DNA of 64,000 nt. Origin: Plantago major. Taxonomy: Eukaryota > Streptophyta > Magnoliopsida > Lamiales > Plantaginaceae. Each line of letters starts with the position of its first letter. Within the stretch, counting starts at the first letter, position 1. The translations under genes were made by a program, and so were the position numbers. The stretch covers positions 56,854,580-56,918,579 of the forward strand of contig CM048840.1 in NCBI GenBank assembly GCA_026545765.1. Direction: 5' to 3'. Below the pieces are notes generated by a model. It worked only from the letters and a program-made list of their open reading frames with translations, was not told the DNA's origin and searched no databases. This document shows, in pieces, positions 11,561 through 23,433 of this stretch.

Positions 11561-13273
11561 TAATTATTTACATGCTAAAAACAATAATGTGATTGTATGA
11601 ATTACTCTGGTAACATGAATGATGAATTATCAAGGATATCACACGCGAGAGGGTAAGAAACCAACTAACGTTCACTAGAGACAACTCAAATTGTGCCCTT
11701 GAGAATGAGATCTTGATAAAGATAACAGACCTCAGTTTATGCAAAATATGATGATTCACCTTTATTGTATGCGCATATTGTTAAACTAGTTATGCCTGAT
11801 GAGGTGGAATTAACTATAAGTAACTAGTCTCTTTTAATACACAGTTTAATTTAGATTTTTAGTAGTTCCAGGATCAAGTTTGATGCATTTTACATCTACT
11901 CTGGTTTTGCACATTGATCTATTCAATTTATATTGTGGTAAATGTGATGTACGATTAGGGAGATAACGAGAAATCATATTTGTTGTTTTCAAGTTATTAA
12001 GAAGGACAAGATGTTGACAACCTGGACGTATTTAATTTGGAAAATGTGACATGAGTAGGATTGTTTTTTGTCAGAATTTAAATAGTAATAAGAAGTAAAA
12101 CATATTGGAAAAAACTTGGGAAATTGAGGTTGTCTGATAGGTGTCACATAATAAGGTATGTAGAAAATAGGTATGTAATTGTAAGAAAGTCTAGAAAAAA
12201 AGGGAAGTGTATTATTACAAATTTTCAAGCCAGCTAAACACTATTTATTGTTCATTATAAGAATTAATTAATTCCCAGTTTGTTCGGATTTCGCTTCTTT
12301 TGACAGTGATTTTAGATATTCATTTAGGGACCTTGAATTTATTGTGAGATTTAGTTTCTGGAATAATCTTGATTTAGAATGTTACTTATATATAGTACTA
12401 GTCTTGGCCACTTTGATATTTAATCCCAAGTTTGTTTCTACGATTTATCGACTGAGTGTTACTAATTCAGTGGCTACTATATGTTGTTAACGGACTGTTC
12501 ATACTAATTTTTTCTTGAATGCTATATGCTATTGACTGAATATATAGATTGTAATCTTTTGATATTTAGTAATGTTGAATTGATGTTCATGAATTTACTT
12601 TTTTTGTTTCACAGGTTAAAGATGCATTTATTTAAAAAGTGGAATTGCAATGCATTTCTTCAGGTAAAGCCTGGAGAGGAAAACATTTTCCATGTCACTG
12701 CTGTTGGTTCGTGCGAAACAACACGATGTCACATGGCAACGGTGAACCAGTTGGAGACTGCTAAGTTGTGCTTGCACAGCACAGGTGTGACACCGAATTC
12801 ATGACAAGATATGGTGGGGGGTGGGAAGTGAGTGACTCGCGGGTTTAAGTCCTTTGGTCTATGTTGGTGGTCCCTACTACAGGTGAGTTTTGGCCGGTTT
12901 TCAAGGTCGAATCTTCTGAAATTGTATTTATGATTTGCTTTTTTTCATGTTCTTTCTGCATTGTTTTTCCTAAACGTAATTAGTGCGTGAAAACATGTGA
13001 AGGCGTAGCTCGCGAGACTGGAGAAATTACTTCATTGATGGCATGGAGTTTCTGCTGGAATGAGTTGTTCACAAGTTAGCAAATAACGCTTGAAATATTT
13101 TCACATGACCCGCTTTTTTATGCGTTCCTAGTGAGAATATGGTTTCGGTATTAGTAGCGGTCTTTGGTACTTACTATTTGCTGATACATGTCATACACGC
13201 GGTTTTATGTCATGAAATGGTGGTTAAAGGTTTGGTGAATGACGTTACTTTTGGAAGTTCTACTTTTGAATGT
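11561..13273. other. Gene-free spacer with one exon-like segment
   Basis: Between 12616 and 12664 a segment is bounded by TTTGTTTCACAG on the left and CAGGTAAAG on the right, which look like splice sites. The open frame 12526-12804 continues past it. The translated residues match no family I know. It may be a non-coding transcript or a relic exon. The remaining sequence is A/T-rich and shows nothing supportable. Confidence 0.3.
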
Positions 13274-13528
13274 TAAACTGTGGTTGATTTGGAATTATGC
13301 GATGCTTTTGCGTTGGATATGATGGTGTGCATTAAATTGCGTTTGTCTTGTTTACAAATGTAAGGTGCTCTTCATGCATCATTACACGTAAAATGGTGCG
13401 AGGCATTAAAACTGTGGGTGATTTTGCTTTTGCGTTGGATAAAATGTGGTGCATTAAATTAGTTTGTCTTGTTTACAAATGTATGGTGCTCTTTATGCAT
13501 CGTTACATGTAAAATAGTGTGAGGCATT
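13274..13528. repeat. Tandem duplication of about 125-130 bp
   Basis: Copies at about 13274-13405 and 13406-13528 share TTAAA-CTGTGG-TGATTT, GCTTTTGCGTTGGATA, GTGCATTAAATT, TTTGTCTTGTTTACAAATGT, GGTGCTCTT-ATGCATC and GTAAAAT-GTG-GAGGCATT. Copy two lacks about ten bases near its start. This is a fairly recent duplication with no coding content. Confidence 0.85.
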
Positions 13529-13769
13529 CAATTTGTCCAGCTATCTGTGGTGCAGCTGAGATTACAAAGAGACGATGTTGAATTACATTTCTTATTTACA
13601 TACTCAGGTCTCTTAGATTCTCCGTAAAGCAATCAAGTGATATAAACGTAGTTCATTTAGGCATAAATGACCTTGCTTTGTCAGTTTAAGTGTTGTAGGT
13701 CCATGTTTCCTGTCTTTCCTGTGGATATAGTAGTTCAACATAAAGACTCAAACTGTGAAAAGCATTCAG

Positions 13770-13916
13770 TGTGTGCTTCGCACATCTTGAATGAAAAACG
13801 CTCAATGTCTAATTGATTACTTCACATCTTGAATGGAAAAACACTCGATGTCTGATTTTTTAGGCTCTTCTGTAGTTTATGGCTTTTAGAATCGGAAGCT
13901 ATAAGCTACAGAAGAA
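13770..13916. repeat. Small direct repeat and a hairpin
   Basis: Two direct copies of CACATCTTGAATG-AAAA-CRCTCRATGTCT (near 13784 and 13825) are followed by an imperfect inverted repeat at 13864-13916. The left arm of the latter, CTCTTCTGTAGTTTATGGCTT, pairs with AAGCTATAAGCTACAGAAGA around an 8-9 nt loop. The hairpin lies just outside the estimated left edge of the copia LTR. It resembles a mini-inverted-repeat remnant, but no target duplication was identified. Confidence 0.55.
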
Positions 13917-13989
13917 CGTATAAAATCTAACTGGCCGGCTACAGATGAGCCATAACTTGAAATATTCATATTTAAACCAATCACTTAAC

Positions 13990-14581
13990 AACAATGATCA
14001 ATCAACTCAATCCACAGCAAAACAACAACGAATGTTCCACCAACAGTCGTAACAACAATTGCACAAACAATCGAATAAGAATCAATCAAATACTCAGAAA
14101 CAAATCAAAAAAAAAAAACATGATGATTTACGTGGTTCGGCAAATGCTTATATCCACTGGAGTAGCCAGAGATTGCTCAATCAAACATTACAATGTTACA
14201 ACAATCAATGCAATAAAACTCCAATCGATATTGATTTACAGAGAAGTAGAAAACTGAGAACAGAAACAAGAGGAAGAAGATGAAGGCAGTTATTTCTGTT
14301 ATGGAAGAAATGGTAATCTGATGAACAATAGAGGCGTAAAAGCCTTAATACTCCTTTTCAACGCCTTATGACATCATTCCACGCCTCACCGACCAATCGA
14401 TTATGACACATCACCAAGCTTAAGTGAAAACACGCTTTCTCCTAGCTTATTAAATTTTATTCCTTCTTGTAACTTAACACAGAATAGAACCAACGTTCCT
14501 TCAACTATTTCTCTGACTGTTGCTGCAACAACCCTTCATTTCTTCAAGCTTTCTTCTCCCTGAATTGAATCTATCTCCACA
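13990..14581 (-). repeat. 3' LTR of the Tork-like copia piece
   Basis: On the minus strand the LTR begins TGTGGAGATAG at 14581, directly after the polypurine tract AAGGTGGAGATT (14582-14593), the usual copia arrangement. It includes ACGTGGTTCGGCAAATG (plus-strand reading, about 14129-14147). The far edge, near 13990-14035, could not be fixed because the partner LTR is absent and no target duplication can be compared. Confidence 0.6.
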
Positions 14582-14675
14582 AATCTCCACCTTAGATTAA
14601 ATTCCTCTCTGGTACTCCAAAACACTCCTAAGGTTGGAGTACTCCCTTCTGCACTTTCATCAACAATGAACAAAG

Positions 14676-17185
14676 CTAAAACTTAGCAACAGGTAATTCC
14701 TTTGTCAGACTATCTGCCATATTCTCAGAAGTATGTATCTTCTCCACCTTAATGCTTCCTTCAGCTATCGCATCTCTGATGTAGTACAGTCTCACATCAA
14801 TGTGTTTTGTTCTCTCATGATACACTTGATGTTTAGCCAACTGCAATGCACTTTGATTGTCACAATAGATAGTGACAGATCTCTGACTGATTCCTAGTTC
14901 CTCCAACAATCCTCTCAACCATAAAGCTTCCTTTACTGCTTCTGTCAAAGCTATAAACTCTGCTTCTGTGGTTGGGAGAGCAACAACATGTTGTTGAGAA
15001 CTCTTTTAGCTTATTGCAGTTCCATATAGAGTGAAAACATATCCAGTGTTGGACTTCCTTGTATCACGATTAGAAGCATAGTCTACATCAACATAACCTA
15101 CCAAAGGTTGATCTGTGTGCTCTACAACTTTGAAATACAATCCATGATCTTGTGTTCCCTTGATAAACCTCAGTACACCCTTCACAGTCTCCCAATGAGC
15201 ATAGCCTGGATTGCTCATATATCTGCTAATGACACTCATGGAATAAGCCAAGTCTGATCTGCAACACACCATGGTATACATGATGCTACCAACTGCACTT
15301 GCATATGGAATGGATTCCATTTTCAGCCTTTCTGATTCAGTTGTAGGACATTGAGCACTAGAAACTTTTATGCTTTGATTTATAGGAACAGATGCAGGTT
15401 TTGACTCATGCATCTTATACTTGGTCAGGAATTTGGATAGATAGCTCACTTGAGTAAGAGTAGTGACCTGTTGATCTTCACTACTGTGTATGTCCATGCC
15501 AAGAATTCTCTTTGCATAGCCCAAGTCCTTCATTTCAAACTCCTTGTTGAGACTCATCTTCACATCTTCTATCATTGACATGCTTTTACCAGCAAAAAAG
15601 ATGTCATCCACATATAATAACAAGTATAAGAAACCTGTATCTTATCTTCCAGCTTGATAGATGCAGCTATCATAGTTGCTTCTCTTGAAACCCACTGAAG
15701 TCACAAACTCATCAAACTTCTTATACCACTGTCTTGGAGATTGCTTCAATCCATACAATGATTTTCTGAGCAAACAAGCTTTTGTATCCGCATTATTAAC
15801 AATTAATCCATCTGGAACTTTCATGTATATCTTCTCTTCAAGATTCCCATGTAAGAAAACTGTCTTGACATGCATCTGATAAAGATAAAGGCCATTTTGA
15901 GTAACAATTGACAGTAGTATCCTGATTGATGTGTGTTTGACTATAGGAGAAATGATTTATGTGTAGTCCAAGCCCTCTCTCTGAGTGAACCCTTTAGCCA
16001 CCAGCCTTGCCTTGAATCTCACTTTTCCACCAATTTCAGCTTCATCTTTGTTCTTGAGGATCCACTTGCACCCTACCAATTTGGCATTCCTTGGTACGGT
16101 GACAATACTCCAGGTATTGTTCTTGTACAGAGATTCTAATTCTTCCTGAATAGCTTCCATCCATAAGGACTTCTCTTGACAAGTCACTGCTTCAAAGTAG
16201 CTATTTGGCTCTGCATAATTTACCTCCTCTGCAATGCTAAGAGCATAAGAGACCATGTATGACTTCCCTACTCTTTCAAAACCATACATGTTAGGTGCTT
16301 GCCTTCCAGTTCTCCTTGTTCTGTCCGTAACTGTTGCATCAACAGTTGGATCAACAGTGCCTGAAGATTCCCCAGTTTCATGTATAAAAGTATCAAGTAC
16401 CTGAGTGTCAGATACCTACTCCACCTCAATCTTGGTATTATCATAATCTTCACTTGTTGTATCAGTTGTAGGAGACACCTGTGACTTTGTCCCTAATGTG
16501 ATCTGGGGTTTGAGAGGCATAATACTCTCATTAAAAGTGACATCTCTACTCAATATGCACTTCTTCTGATCAATACTCCGTAGCATGTTACCTTTCACAC
16601 CAGTTGGATATCCCAGAAACACACACCTCAATGCTCTTGCATCTAGCTTGTCTTGTTTAGTGTGAACAAGACCTAGACACTCAAACACCTTTAAGTGATC
16701 ATATCTTGGAGTATGACCAGACCATACTTCCTCTGGTGTTTTGAAATTCAAAGCAGAAGTGGGACTTCTATTGATCAGATAACAAGTTGTGTTTGCAGCT
16801 TCTCCCCAGAATCCTTTTGAGAGACCAGAACTTATAAGCATGCATCTTATCCTCTCTAGAATAGTCCTATTATATCTCTCTGCAACACCATTTTACTGAG
16901 GGGTTCCTAGTATAGTCTTATGCCTGATTATACCCTTTTGCCCGCAGAAATCATTGAACTCTCCTGATAGATATTCCAGCCCATTGTCAGTCCTGAGATA
17001 CTTTAGCTTCTTCCTAGTCTGATGCTCAATCTCAATCAACCAATCTCTGAACTTAAAGAATCTTTCATCCTTTGATTTTAACACCATGAGCCATACCTTC
17101 CTTGATTAATCATCAATGACAGACATGTAGTACTTTCCTCCATTCAATGTCTCAGTCCTAGTAGGTCCGCATAAATCAGAGTGCA
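14676..17185 (-). pseudogene. Copia pol remnant: integrase, RT, RNase H
   Basis: Domains in minus-strand order and rough positions are: integrase core and C-terminal region (17185-16420), copia-type reverse transcriptase (about 16230-15200) and RNase H (about 15000-14676). Visible signatures include FWGEAANTTCYLINRSP in the integrase and WMEAIQEELESLYKNNTW at the start of RT. The RT also has a catalytic LLYVDDI motif near 15610, and RNase H has DNQSALQLAKH and HERTKHIDV. In the living family these parts form one polyprotein that copies element RNA into DNA and inserts it in the nucleus. This copy is broken at several points and lacks its gag end. Confidence 0.88.
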
Positions 17186-18614
17186 TGATGAGTCGATTTT
17201 ACATCGTCTCATTTGGTCTTTTTTACCTTCTTATTGCCATTCTCAAGTATAGTTTTTATGTGCTTTATTGGTATCTTGTTACGTTTTCATGTTTTGTGTA
17301 TTTTGTAGGTATTTGGCTAAACCGAGCTAATTGAAGGAAAAATGGTGTATTTTACATGCATTTACAAGATATGGAGTTCCAATGCCTCGTGTGGATGCAA
17401 GAAGTGGAGTGGGAAGGCTAAAATACCAAGAATCGAAGTCAAAAGGAGCAAAAAGGGCAAAATCATCATTCCAAGAAGTGGAGAACGCCAGTTGCATATA
17501 TGCAACTGGCGTCCGCCAGATGGTAAACTGGCGCCCGCCAATTTTCTTAGGCAGATGCCAACTTGAAAACTGGCGGGCGCCAATTTATATTCCAACGTCC
17601 AGAATCGCAATTTCTTTCCTAATTTGATCATATTTGGTTTTTTATACTTTCTATTAGTTGGAGGAAGAGATAATTACTTTCATAATCATTCTATTGTCAA
17701 GAACACTCACCTTGCTCTAGAACTAGACCTAGTTTCAAAGGCAATTACCCGATTTGAGGTAATTGAACCGTTTTCCCTTGTAATCCGACGATTGACGTTG
17801 ATTGGGTGATTATCTACACAGCTTTTGCATCGATTCATTTTCGTTCTTCAATTTCTGCCTAGGGTTTGTGACAACGAAGGATAAAATTGTATCAATCCTC
17901 TCGAATCTTTGTTTTGTGATTGAGATTATGTTTATTGCTAGTATGATTATGCTTTCGCTTGTCATGAGTAGCTAAACGCCCCTATTATGGGGTGGTGACT
18001 GAATCAATGCATGCTAGCTAGGGTTCATGTGATTCCAAGTGCATCGGATTCGACTACTTGTGCCTTTTAGATTAATTACTATTCCTGCTATCACGTTTGA
18101 TGATCTTCTAGACAAAATCACCGTTAGATTAGGCATTTAAGCCTTCCAAACCAAAATGTCTTTCGTCTTGCTTGACCTAACAGTTAGTTGCAAACTGTGA
18201 TAGTAGGTTAGTCGAATTGATTGTAGCCTAGTGAAACTGACGCCTTCACTAGTGCTATTTGTTTTTTGAACTCAAGACTGACAACTTGCGTGGTAAATCC
18301 CGTGAATCACATGTATCCTGCTTGTTGACATTACCATTCCATAATTTACCCCATTCATATTTCAATCTCGTTAGTGTCAAATCAGTTTCTAGTAGTTGCA
18401 AGTAGTTGTTTACTCTAGTCTATCATCTCGCTGCCGAAGCAAACTTTTATTGCTTTTCGTATTGTTACTTTTATTCGTAAACTGAAGCTCAGCCTAGTTA
18501 AGTCCCTAGAGACCGGCATCGGGGTTAACTTCACTACACTATAGGTTTTCATAGTATCTATAGTTAGCTCTTGGCTAGGTAAACAAATGTTAAAACTTTG
18601 ACATTGCCACATCA
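17186..18614 (+). repeat. 5' LTR of the plus-strand Athila-like element
   Basis: The ends are TGATG...CATCA. Position is fixed on the left by loss of copia homology at 17185 and on the right by the primer binding site that follows. The LTR holds a cluster of GC-rich self-complementary words at 17485-17586. These include a perfect 28-bp palindrome (17485-17512, half site ACGCCAGTTGCATA) and two AAACTGGCG-type units at 17525-17544 and 17566-17586. These stand out in an otherwise A/T-rich LTR. Confidence 0.75.
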
Positions 18615-18618
18615 AGTT

Positions 18619-18638
18619 TTCGGCGCCGCTGCCGGGGA
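18619..18638 (+). other. Primer binding site of the plus Athila-like element
   Basis: TCGGCGCCGCTGCCGGGGAC follows the LTR end by a few bases. Plant Athila-type elements carry TGGCGCCGTTGCCGGGGA at this place, the site where a host tRNA 3' end primes minus-strand synthesis. The match is near complete, which supports both the LTR boundary and the lineage. Confidence 0.85.
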
Positions 18639-18861
18639 CTTAACTCCTTTGTTAAGTTTACGAATTTTAGTTACAGTATTTTTGTTTTTTCTTTTTCTAG
18701 TTTTTGTTTTTGTTTTCGTTAGTTTTTTTTTCTTGTTACCTCTGTGTTTCTTGTCTTGAGTGCTTGCTGTAACTAACGGGTACTTATGTTTGCGTAGTTC
18801 TGGTGTTATGTATGTCTTGCAGCACAAGTTCGAAGAGATGACCGAGTTGGAGTAGCCTTCT

Positions 18862-19498
18862 ATGGCTGCACTCTTCGCACCGCCCGTAAAAGTTTACCGT
18901 CCTAGTATTGTCACTCTTGCCAATGTGCGTAACTTGGAGATTAAGGGGCATCTCATGGCCCTACTTCCGAAATTCTATAGGCAGAAGAATGAGGAAGTGA
19001 TGCGATTTCTTATGGAGCTGGAGCACTTTATTAGGTGGCTGACTAAAGGTGAGAATGTGACCGACGATGATCTGAAGATGAGGTTTTTTCCTATATGTTT
19101 AGCTGACAAGGCACGAAAGTGGATGAATGTCTTGGATGAAGGAAGGTTAACCACCTGGGCTGAAGTCTACAATGCATTTATGTAGAAGTACTACCCTCTG
19201 TCTAAGACTTCTTCTATCAGGCAGCAAATCAGTACCTTTAGCCAGCTGTATGATGAGTCTCTGTATGAAGCATGGGACAGGTTCAAGAGCCTGCTAGCTC
19301 AATGTCCTCACCATAGGTACCCCCAGGCTTATCTGAATCAGTATTTCTATGATGGGTTGAATGAGAATCAGCAGTATATGATAGATGCGTCCTGCGGGGG
19401 TAATATGATGGAATTAACTGCCGCTACTCTCAAGGATAAGTTTACTAAGTTGGAACAAAACAACCAACACCGTAACCCCAGGAGAAATGTCAGGGGTC
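18862..19498 (+). pseudogene. gag remnant of the Athila-like element
   Basis: This matches the retrotransposon gag core, with visible words RNLEIKGHLMALLPKFYR, KMRFFPICLADKARKWM and LTTWAEVYNAFM. Further on come FSQLYDESLYEAWDRFK and YFYDGLNENQQYMIDAS. The wording DKARKWM then TTWAEVYNAF, then ESLYEAWDRFKSLL, then FYDGL is typical of Athila and related plant gag proteins, which form the virus-like particle around element RNA. The remainder lies beyond the insertion point at 19498. The copy is broken. Confidence 0.85.
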
Positions 19499-20832
19499 TG
19501 ATGTGCTCAAATTAATACTTAGAAAACCAAGTAGTAAGCAGTTGTTATAGACAGACAAAGCTAAACCACAGAGTCATTCGCTGAGGAATTAATCAAGCTA
19601 CGTAGCAGTGAGAGTAAACAGATACTTGCGAGTAACAGTTGACTGATGGTTTGGTTATACTTCGAACTAGTTTAACTAAAGCTAAGATTACGATTAACAA
19701 AGAGAGAAAGATGAATACGGTAGCAAGATCCAATTATGCTAATTCGAACTAGGGATAACACTCATACTTGTCACACGGTTGTTGTACAGTAAATCAATCA
19801 ATTCGATTCAACCAATTGTTCTTAGAATATATTATACTGGTGAAATCGTGAGTTGTCAATTCACGATCCTTAAACATGAACAATTTAGAGAATTTAATAC
19901 GGACTTATAAAATTGAAGGTTTTTACGAAGATTTTATACGAGACTAACCTATATGAGTGATTTGATAAACCCTAGAACGAATATGCATAATCTTCACATA
20001 CTAATGTATATATTCAAAGGTGTTTAGCTACTCATACTTGAGATTTGCATGCAAAGATTCATGGTAATGATCATACGAAACATAGATGAGAAACTCGCAT
20101 GCAATAACATACAATTCAATAAATAGAGATAAAGAACGAATTGTAAAGAAGAAAGCAATAGAGAAATCAATACCAATAATCCTGATGAGTAAAATCAATG
20201 AATAACCAAGCTCCAAATATGTCTCAATGTTAATGTATGAATCTAGGAGCTCTTTTTCAAAACTAGGTTAAAAGAAGTTATGTCTCAAGAAAAACAAATT
20301 CTAAACTAACAAGGAAAATAAATTCTGAGTCTACGCGTCTTGCCGCGGCGGGCCAATTGCTTCGCCGCGGCGAGCCTTCTTTATTGCAATATATATAGCC
20401 TCACATAATTTCGCCTACGGAGTCAAATTCTAGAAAATTCGGATTTGGCATTTGGATATTATTTGTATCAATGATCTGGCTAATAAAAAATAAATATATC
20501 AGACCTTGGAAACCGATTTGGGCATATATGCAGAGTGGGGAGCGTCAATCTTCAAATTAGAGGCTCCATTCGCAAAATCTTACCGCGGCAGACTGATTTC
20601 CTCGCCGCGGCGAGCCTTCCTGCAATTCCCAAGTTCAAGCTCGTAAAATTTCGCCGTGGCGAGCTATGCTAAGCAGCTCGTCCTCATTTAGTTCAAAGGA
20701 CATCGATTCCTACGAAATGTAAACAAAACACCAAAGCGTAAAACCAAACTAAAAAGACTATAAAACTAAAGACAAAGACTCACAAAGACCGCTAAAAAGG
20801 ACCAAATGAGACGTTAGAATATTGCCTCATCA
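19499..20832 (-). repeat. 3' LTR of the minus Athila-like element
   Basis: The 1,334-bp LTR reads TGATGAGGCAATATT at its minus-strand start (20832) and ends in GCACATCA at 19499. It is preceded by the polypurine tract GGTTCGATTTGGGGATTTTGA. The copy at 26870-27700 aligns over its downstream 830 bases. It holds CGCCGCGG palindromes near 20339-20374, 20579-20614 and 20649-20663. Confidence 0.88.
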
Positions 20833-22275
20833 AAATCCCCAAATCGAACCTTTGCTCGTCCTCGAGCAAACACACAACCTAAACACACTAGACTCTAAAC
20901 CATGTAAACACACAAAGAGTCAAACTCCCATGCGACCGAATCTACCATTGAAAACATTAAATTCATAGGATGCAAAAATTTTGTTCTCAACCTAACCTTG
21001 GCAGAAATAGTAAGCAGGTAATCAGACATGATCGTTTCTCAAGTAAATAACAATTAAGCCTAGCCCGCTAGTCCCTCGCAGGTGTATAAGGTGTATCTCT
21101 CACTCTCATGGAAGTATCCATACATGGTATAGCTCAAAAAGTAAACTGGGAAGATGACTTTCGTCACAAGGATGCCTCAAATATCTTATGCTATTGTACT
21201 CGTCTCATTGAGTCGAAAGGGACTTTGGCACATGACTGTGTTCCTCCAGAAAAATCGAAAAACTGAAACTGCTCCCCTCATCCATTTCAAAACAACATCA
21301 AATCTCATAATACTTCACTGAATTCAGTGCATGGCCACCTGGGCTCTTTTAATCTCAATCTTTTGCAGGTGTCTGTTTTACCAAAAGTCCGCACTTTTGT
21401 GCATGTCAGTTTGGTGTACGTGCCATCAACCCTCACGGACATATGGCTTTTTAAGTCCACGCCGGTATATAGGTAGTATTTGAAACACGCCTAACACGAC
21501 TAACGGTGATCAATGAAGACCATAGATCCACCCCGAGATTCAAATATCAAAAGCTTAGGGAGCAGTAAATAGATTTTTCAGCACAAACATAACAGCCCAT
21601 AACATTCATAGTGAACAATCCTCTCCCCAAACCAGTTCGACAGAACGGGGGGAAATAAAATCCGCAATGTAAAGCATGCCGTTCGTCGTCCCCAATGAAA
21701 CTAAGTACACATAAGAATGAAAAGGCACAAGTAATAGGTAAAAACTTGCACATCCCAGGAAATCACACAGTAACAGGTGTCGGTATAATATTTTTTGTTC
21801 GGCTAGGCTCCTCACAGGCTTTTGGACTAAAGGGCTAACCAGACTTGCTATTTACGAGAGAAACGACCTTGCGGGATTAAAATGCTACTACACTACTTCT
21901 AGCTAGAGATCAAACAAAACGTAAGCAGCCAGAGAATTTACCATTCACAATAGACGTTCGACATGGTAATTGACTCAGACTCACCACAAGAGGAAATAAA
22001 AATACTAACACCTAAACTGGACTCAACTGGATAGGAAATATATAACTAACACAGAAAGATGGCTAACATACCACCTGAACAAAATACATAAAAATAAAAT
22101 TAATAAAATAAAACAGAGTACGAAATAGAGTACAAATATCAGAAATAAAGTACAAAACGAGACAACTTAGGCTAAAGATACAGTCGCCCACCTCCCCAAA
22201 CCTATACAAGAGCTAGTCCCTAGCAATGAATAGTGTAAGAAACGACTGTATAGAATGACCAACCTTAGTGTTATC
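20833..22275 (-). other. 3' region of the minus Athila-like element
   Basis: This is long non-coding sequence between the late ORF and the 3' LTR, as in Athila-type elements. Next to the polypurine tract lies a hairpin TTTGCTCG-TCCT-CGAGCAAA (20851-20870), a feature I know from this part of many plant Athila-like elements. The stretch 21362-21437 has an inverted copy at 27698-27770. ORFs at 21547-21815 are incidental. Confidence 0.6.
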
Positions 22276-23433
22276 TCAGCAGGGATGATCACAAGGATCC
22301 AGAAGGGCCACCACCAAAGTGCTGCTCCCAGAAATCCTGTTGTGCCTTCCAGAGTGCCTCCTGCCTCTCCAAGCGCTCAATCTCTCGCTGCTCCCTAGCC
22401 TCAGCTCGCCCATCTCGCTCCTCTTGTCGCGGTAGTGCTCCTCGATGCGGGAGTACTGATCTTCAATCCGGACATATTGTGGTCCTGCCCACTCCTGAAA
22501 CTGTGCTGTCATCTGCTCGAAATAACCTTGGAAATCAGTAGAAGCAGGTGGAGCAGGATGCTCCTCAGTATCATCATTAGATCTAAGGGCTGGGGCAGGG
22601 TGGCGGCCAATAATAACTCTGGCGCTGGTAGATTTCAAAGCACCCTTGGGTCTCTCGGTGCTTTGTATGCCGAGAACATTATGGTACCGAAAAATGGCAG
22701 TGAGGAGACATGGGAACCCGAGCAAGCTACCCTTAGCTGTCCTCCCTTGAGCCTCTCCAAAAATGATAGCCGGGGCATCGACAAACTGCCCGGTCATGAT
22801 AGCTCGGATGATGCGGGCAATGGGGGCGGTGAGGGTGTTGAAGTGGGAGATAGGGTTGATGTTATACTGGACCAGGTGCTGCCAGAGGCGAACCTCTGGC
22901 TTGAGGAAGTGGGGGGCGATGGTGGTGCGGGTCCTCTGGGTTTCTGGGTCATTGTCGGGTAGGAGTACGAACTCGGCTAGGTCACTGTCGAACTGCCGGC
23001 TATGAAGATTTTTGCCCCAGTGGGTGTACCTGTCCTCCCCAGCTTGGGAGTCTTTGGACTCGAGGAACTCTCTGATGATCCTAGCAAAAAAACGGATTCG
23101 GGTACCAAGGATCGTCATCAACTCATCGTCCAAGTCATGAAGGCTGATGTAGAACTATCTAACCAACTTTGGATCGTAGGGCAACTGCTTGCCAAAAAGC
23201 TTGTCCCAGCCTATGTTCCTGACTCGCGCCCAGACATGGGCATAAATGCCATCCTCAAGCTCATCAAGGGCTAGCTCCCTTTCAGGCCAAACTCTCTTGG
23301 GTTCCTGGAAATTCGCCTCCATGAAAGCTCTGCCCTCCGCTGACAGGTGAGAAAACTCATCCTATGGACCCTACAGTGTTGCTGCCCTGCTCGACTCACC
23401 GCGCTGGCGTTTGCTTGATGGTCTGCGAGACAT
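22276..23433 (-). pseudogene. Late ORF of the Athila-like element (env-position ORF)
   Basis: A minus-strand reading that begins MSRRPSSKRQRGESSRAA near 23433. It carries a central domain with LAEFVLLPDNDPETQR, LKPEVRLWQHLVQYNI and GSLLGFPCLLTAIFR, and an E/R-rich tail. The W-x-H, ARIIRAIMTGQFVD and GSLLGFP pattern matches the 'putative plant transposon protein' domain found in the ORF after pol in Athila elements, sometimes called env-like. Its role is not established. Here it is the only long ORF between protease and the 3' LTR. The copy is broken. Plus-strand ORFs across the same bases are shadows. Confidence 0.7.

Larger units (their letters stand above)
13990..17185 (-). mobile_element. 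Ty1/copia element piece, Tork-like, broken
   Basis: This is a fossil copia element on the minus strand. Reading from right to left it holds integrase, reverse transcriptase and RNase H, then a polypurine tract and the 3' LTR. The right side is cut off at 17185 by the Athila-like element, so gag, protease and the 5' LTR are not in this window. The lineage call rests on the integrase block ERYNRTILERIR and FWGEAANTTCYLINRSP, which resembles Tnt1/Tork elements, and on LTR sequence with the Tork-type phrase TTTACGTGGTTCGG. The coding part carries several disabling changes, so it is an old copy that cannot act on its own. The left edge of the LTR is uncertain. Confidence 0.85.
17186..19498 (+). 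mobile_element. Athila-like gypsy element, 5' LTR and gag start only
   Basis: A plus-strand fossil. It has a complete 1,429-bp LTR starting TGATGAGTCG and ending CACATCA, a primer binding site, an untranslated leader and the first part of gag. It entered the Tork-like copia (junction 17185/17186). It is itself interrupted at 19498/19499 by a minus-strand element with similar LTR ends. A sense-strand fragment of an Athila-like 3' region at 27701 onward may be its other side, but that is inference. It is incomplete here and broken. Age cannot be taken from LTR divergence because only one LTR is present. Confidence 0.8.

Noticed and set aside
12526-12804. A host gene exon
   Set aside because: Splice-like borders exist around 12616-12664, but the translation matches no known family and no partner exons were found.
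13994-14283. Asn-rich plus-strand ORFs as a protein gene
   Set aside because: They lie in the copia LTR area, are low-complexity (CAA and AAC runs), and have no supporting motif.
17331-17631. ORFs over the GC-rich palindromes as coding
   Set aside because: Open on both strands because of the palindromes. The region lies inside an LTR.
22435-23274. Plus-strand ORFs opposite the Athila-like late ORF
   Set aside because: Composition follows from the minus-strand coding sequence. No family motif or start context supports a gene on the plus strand.
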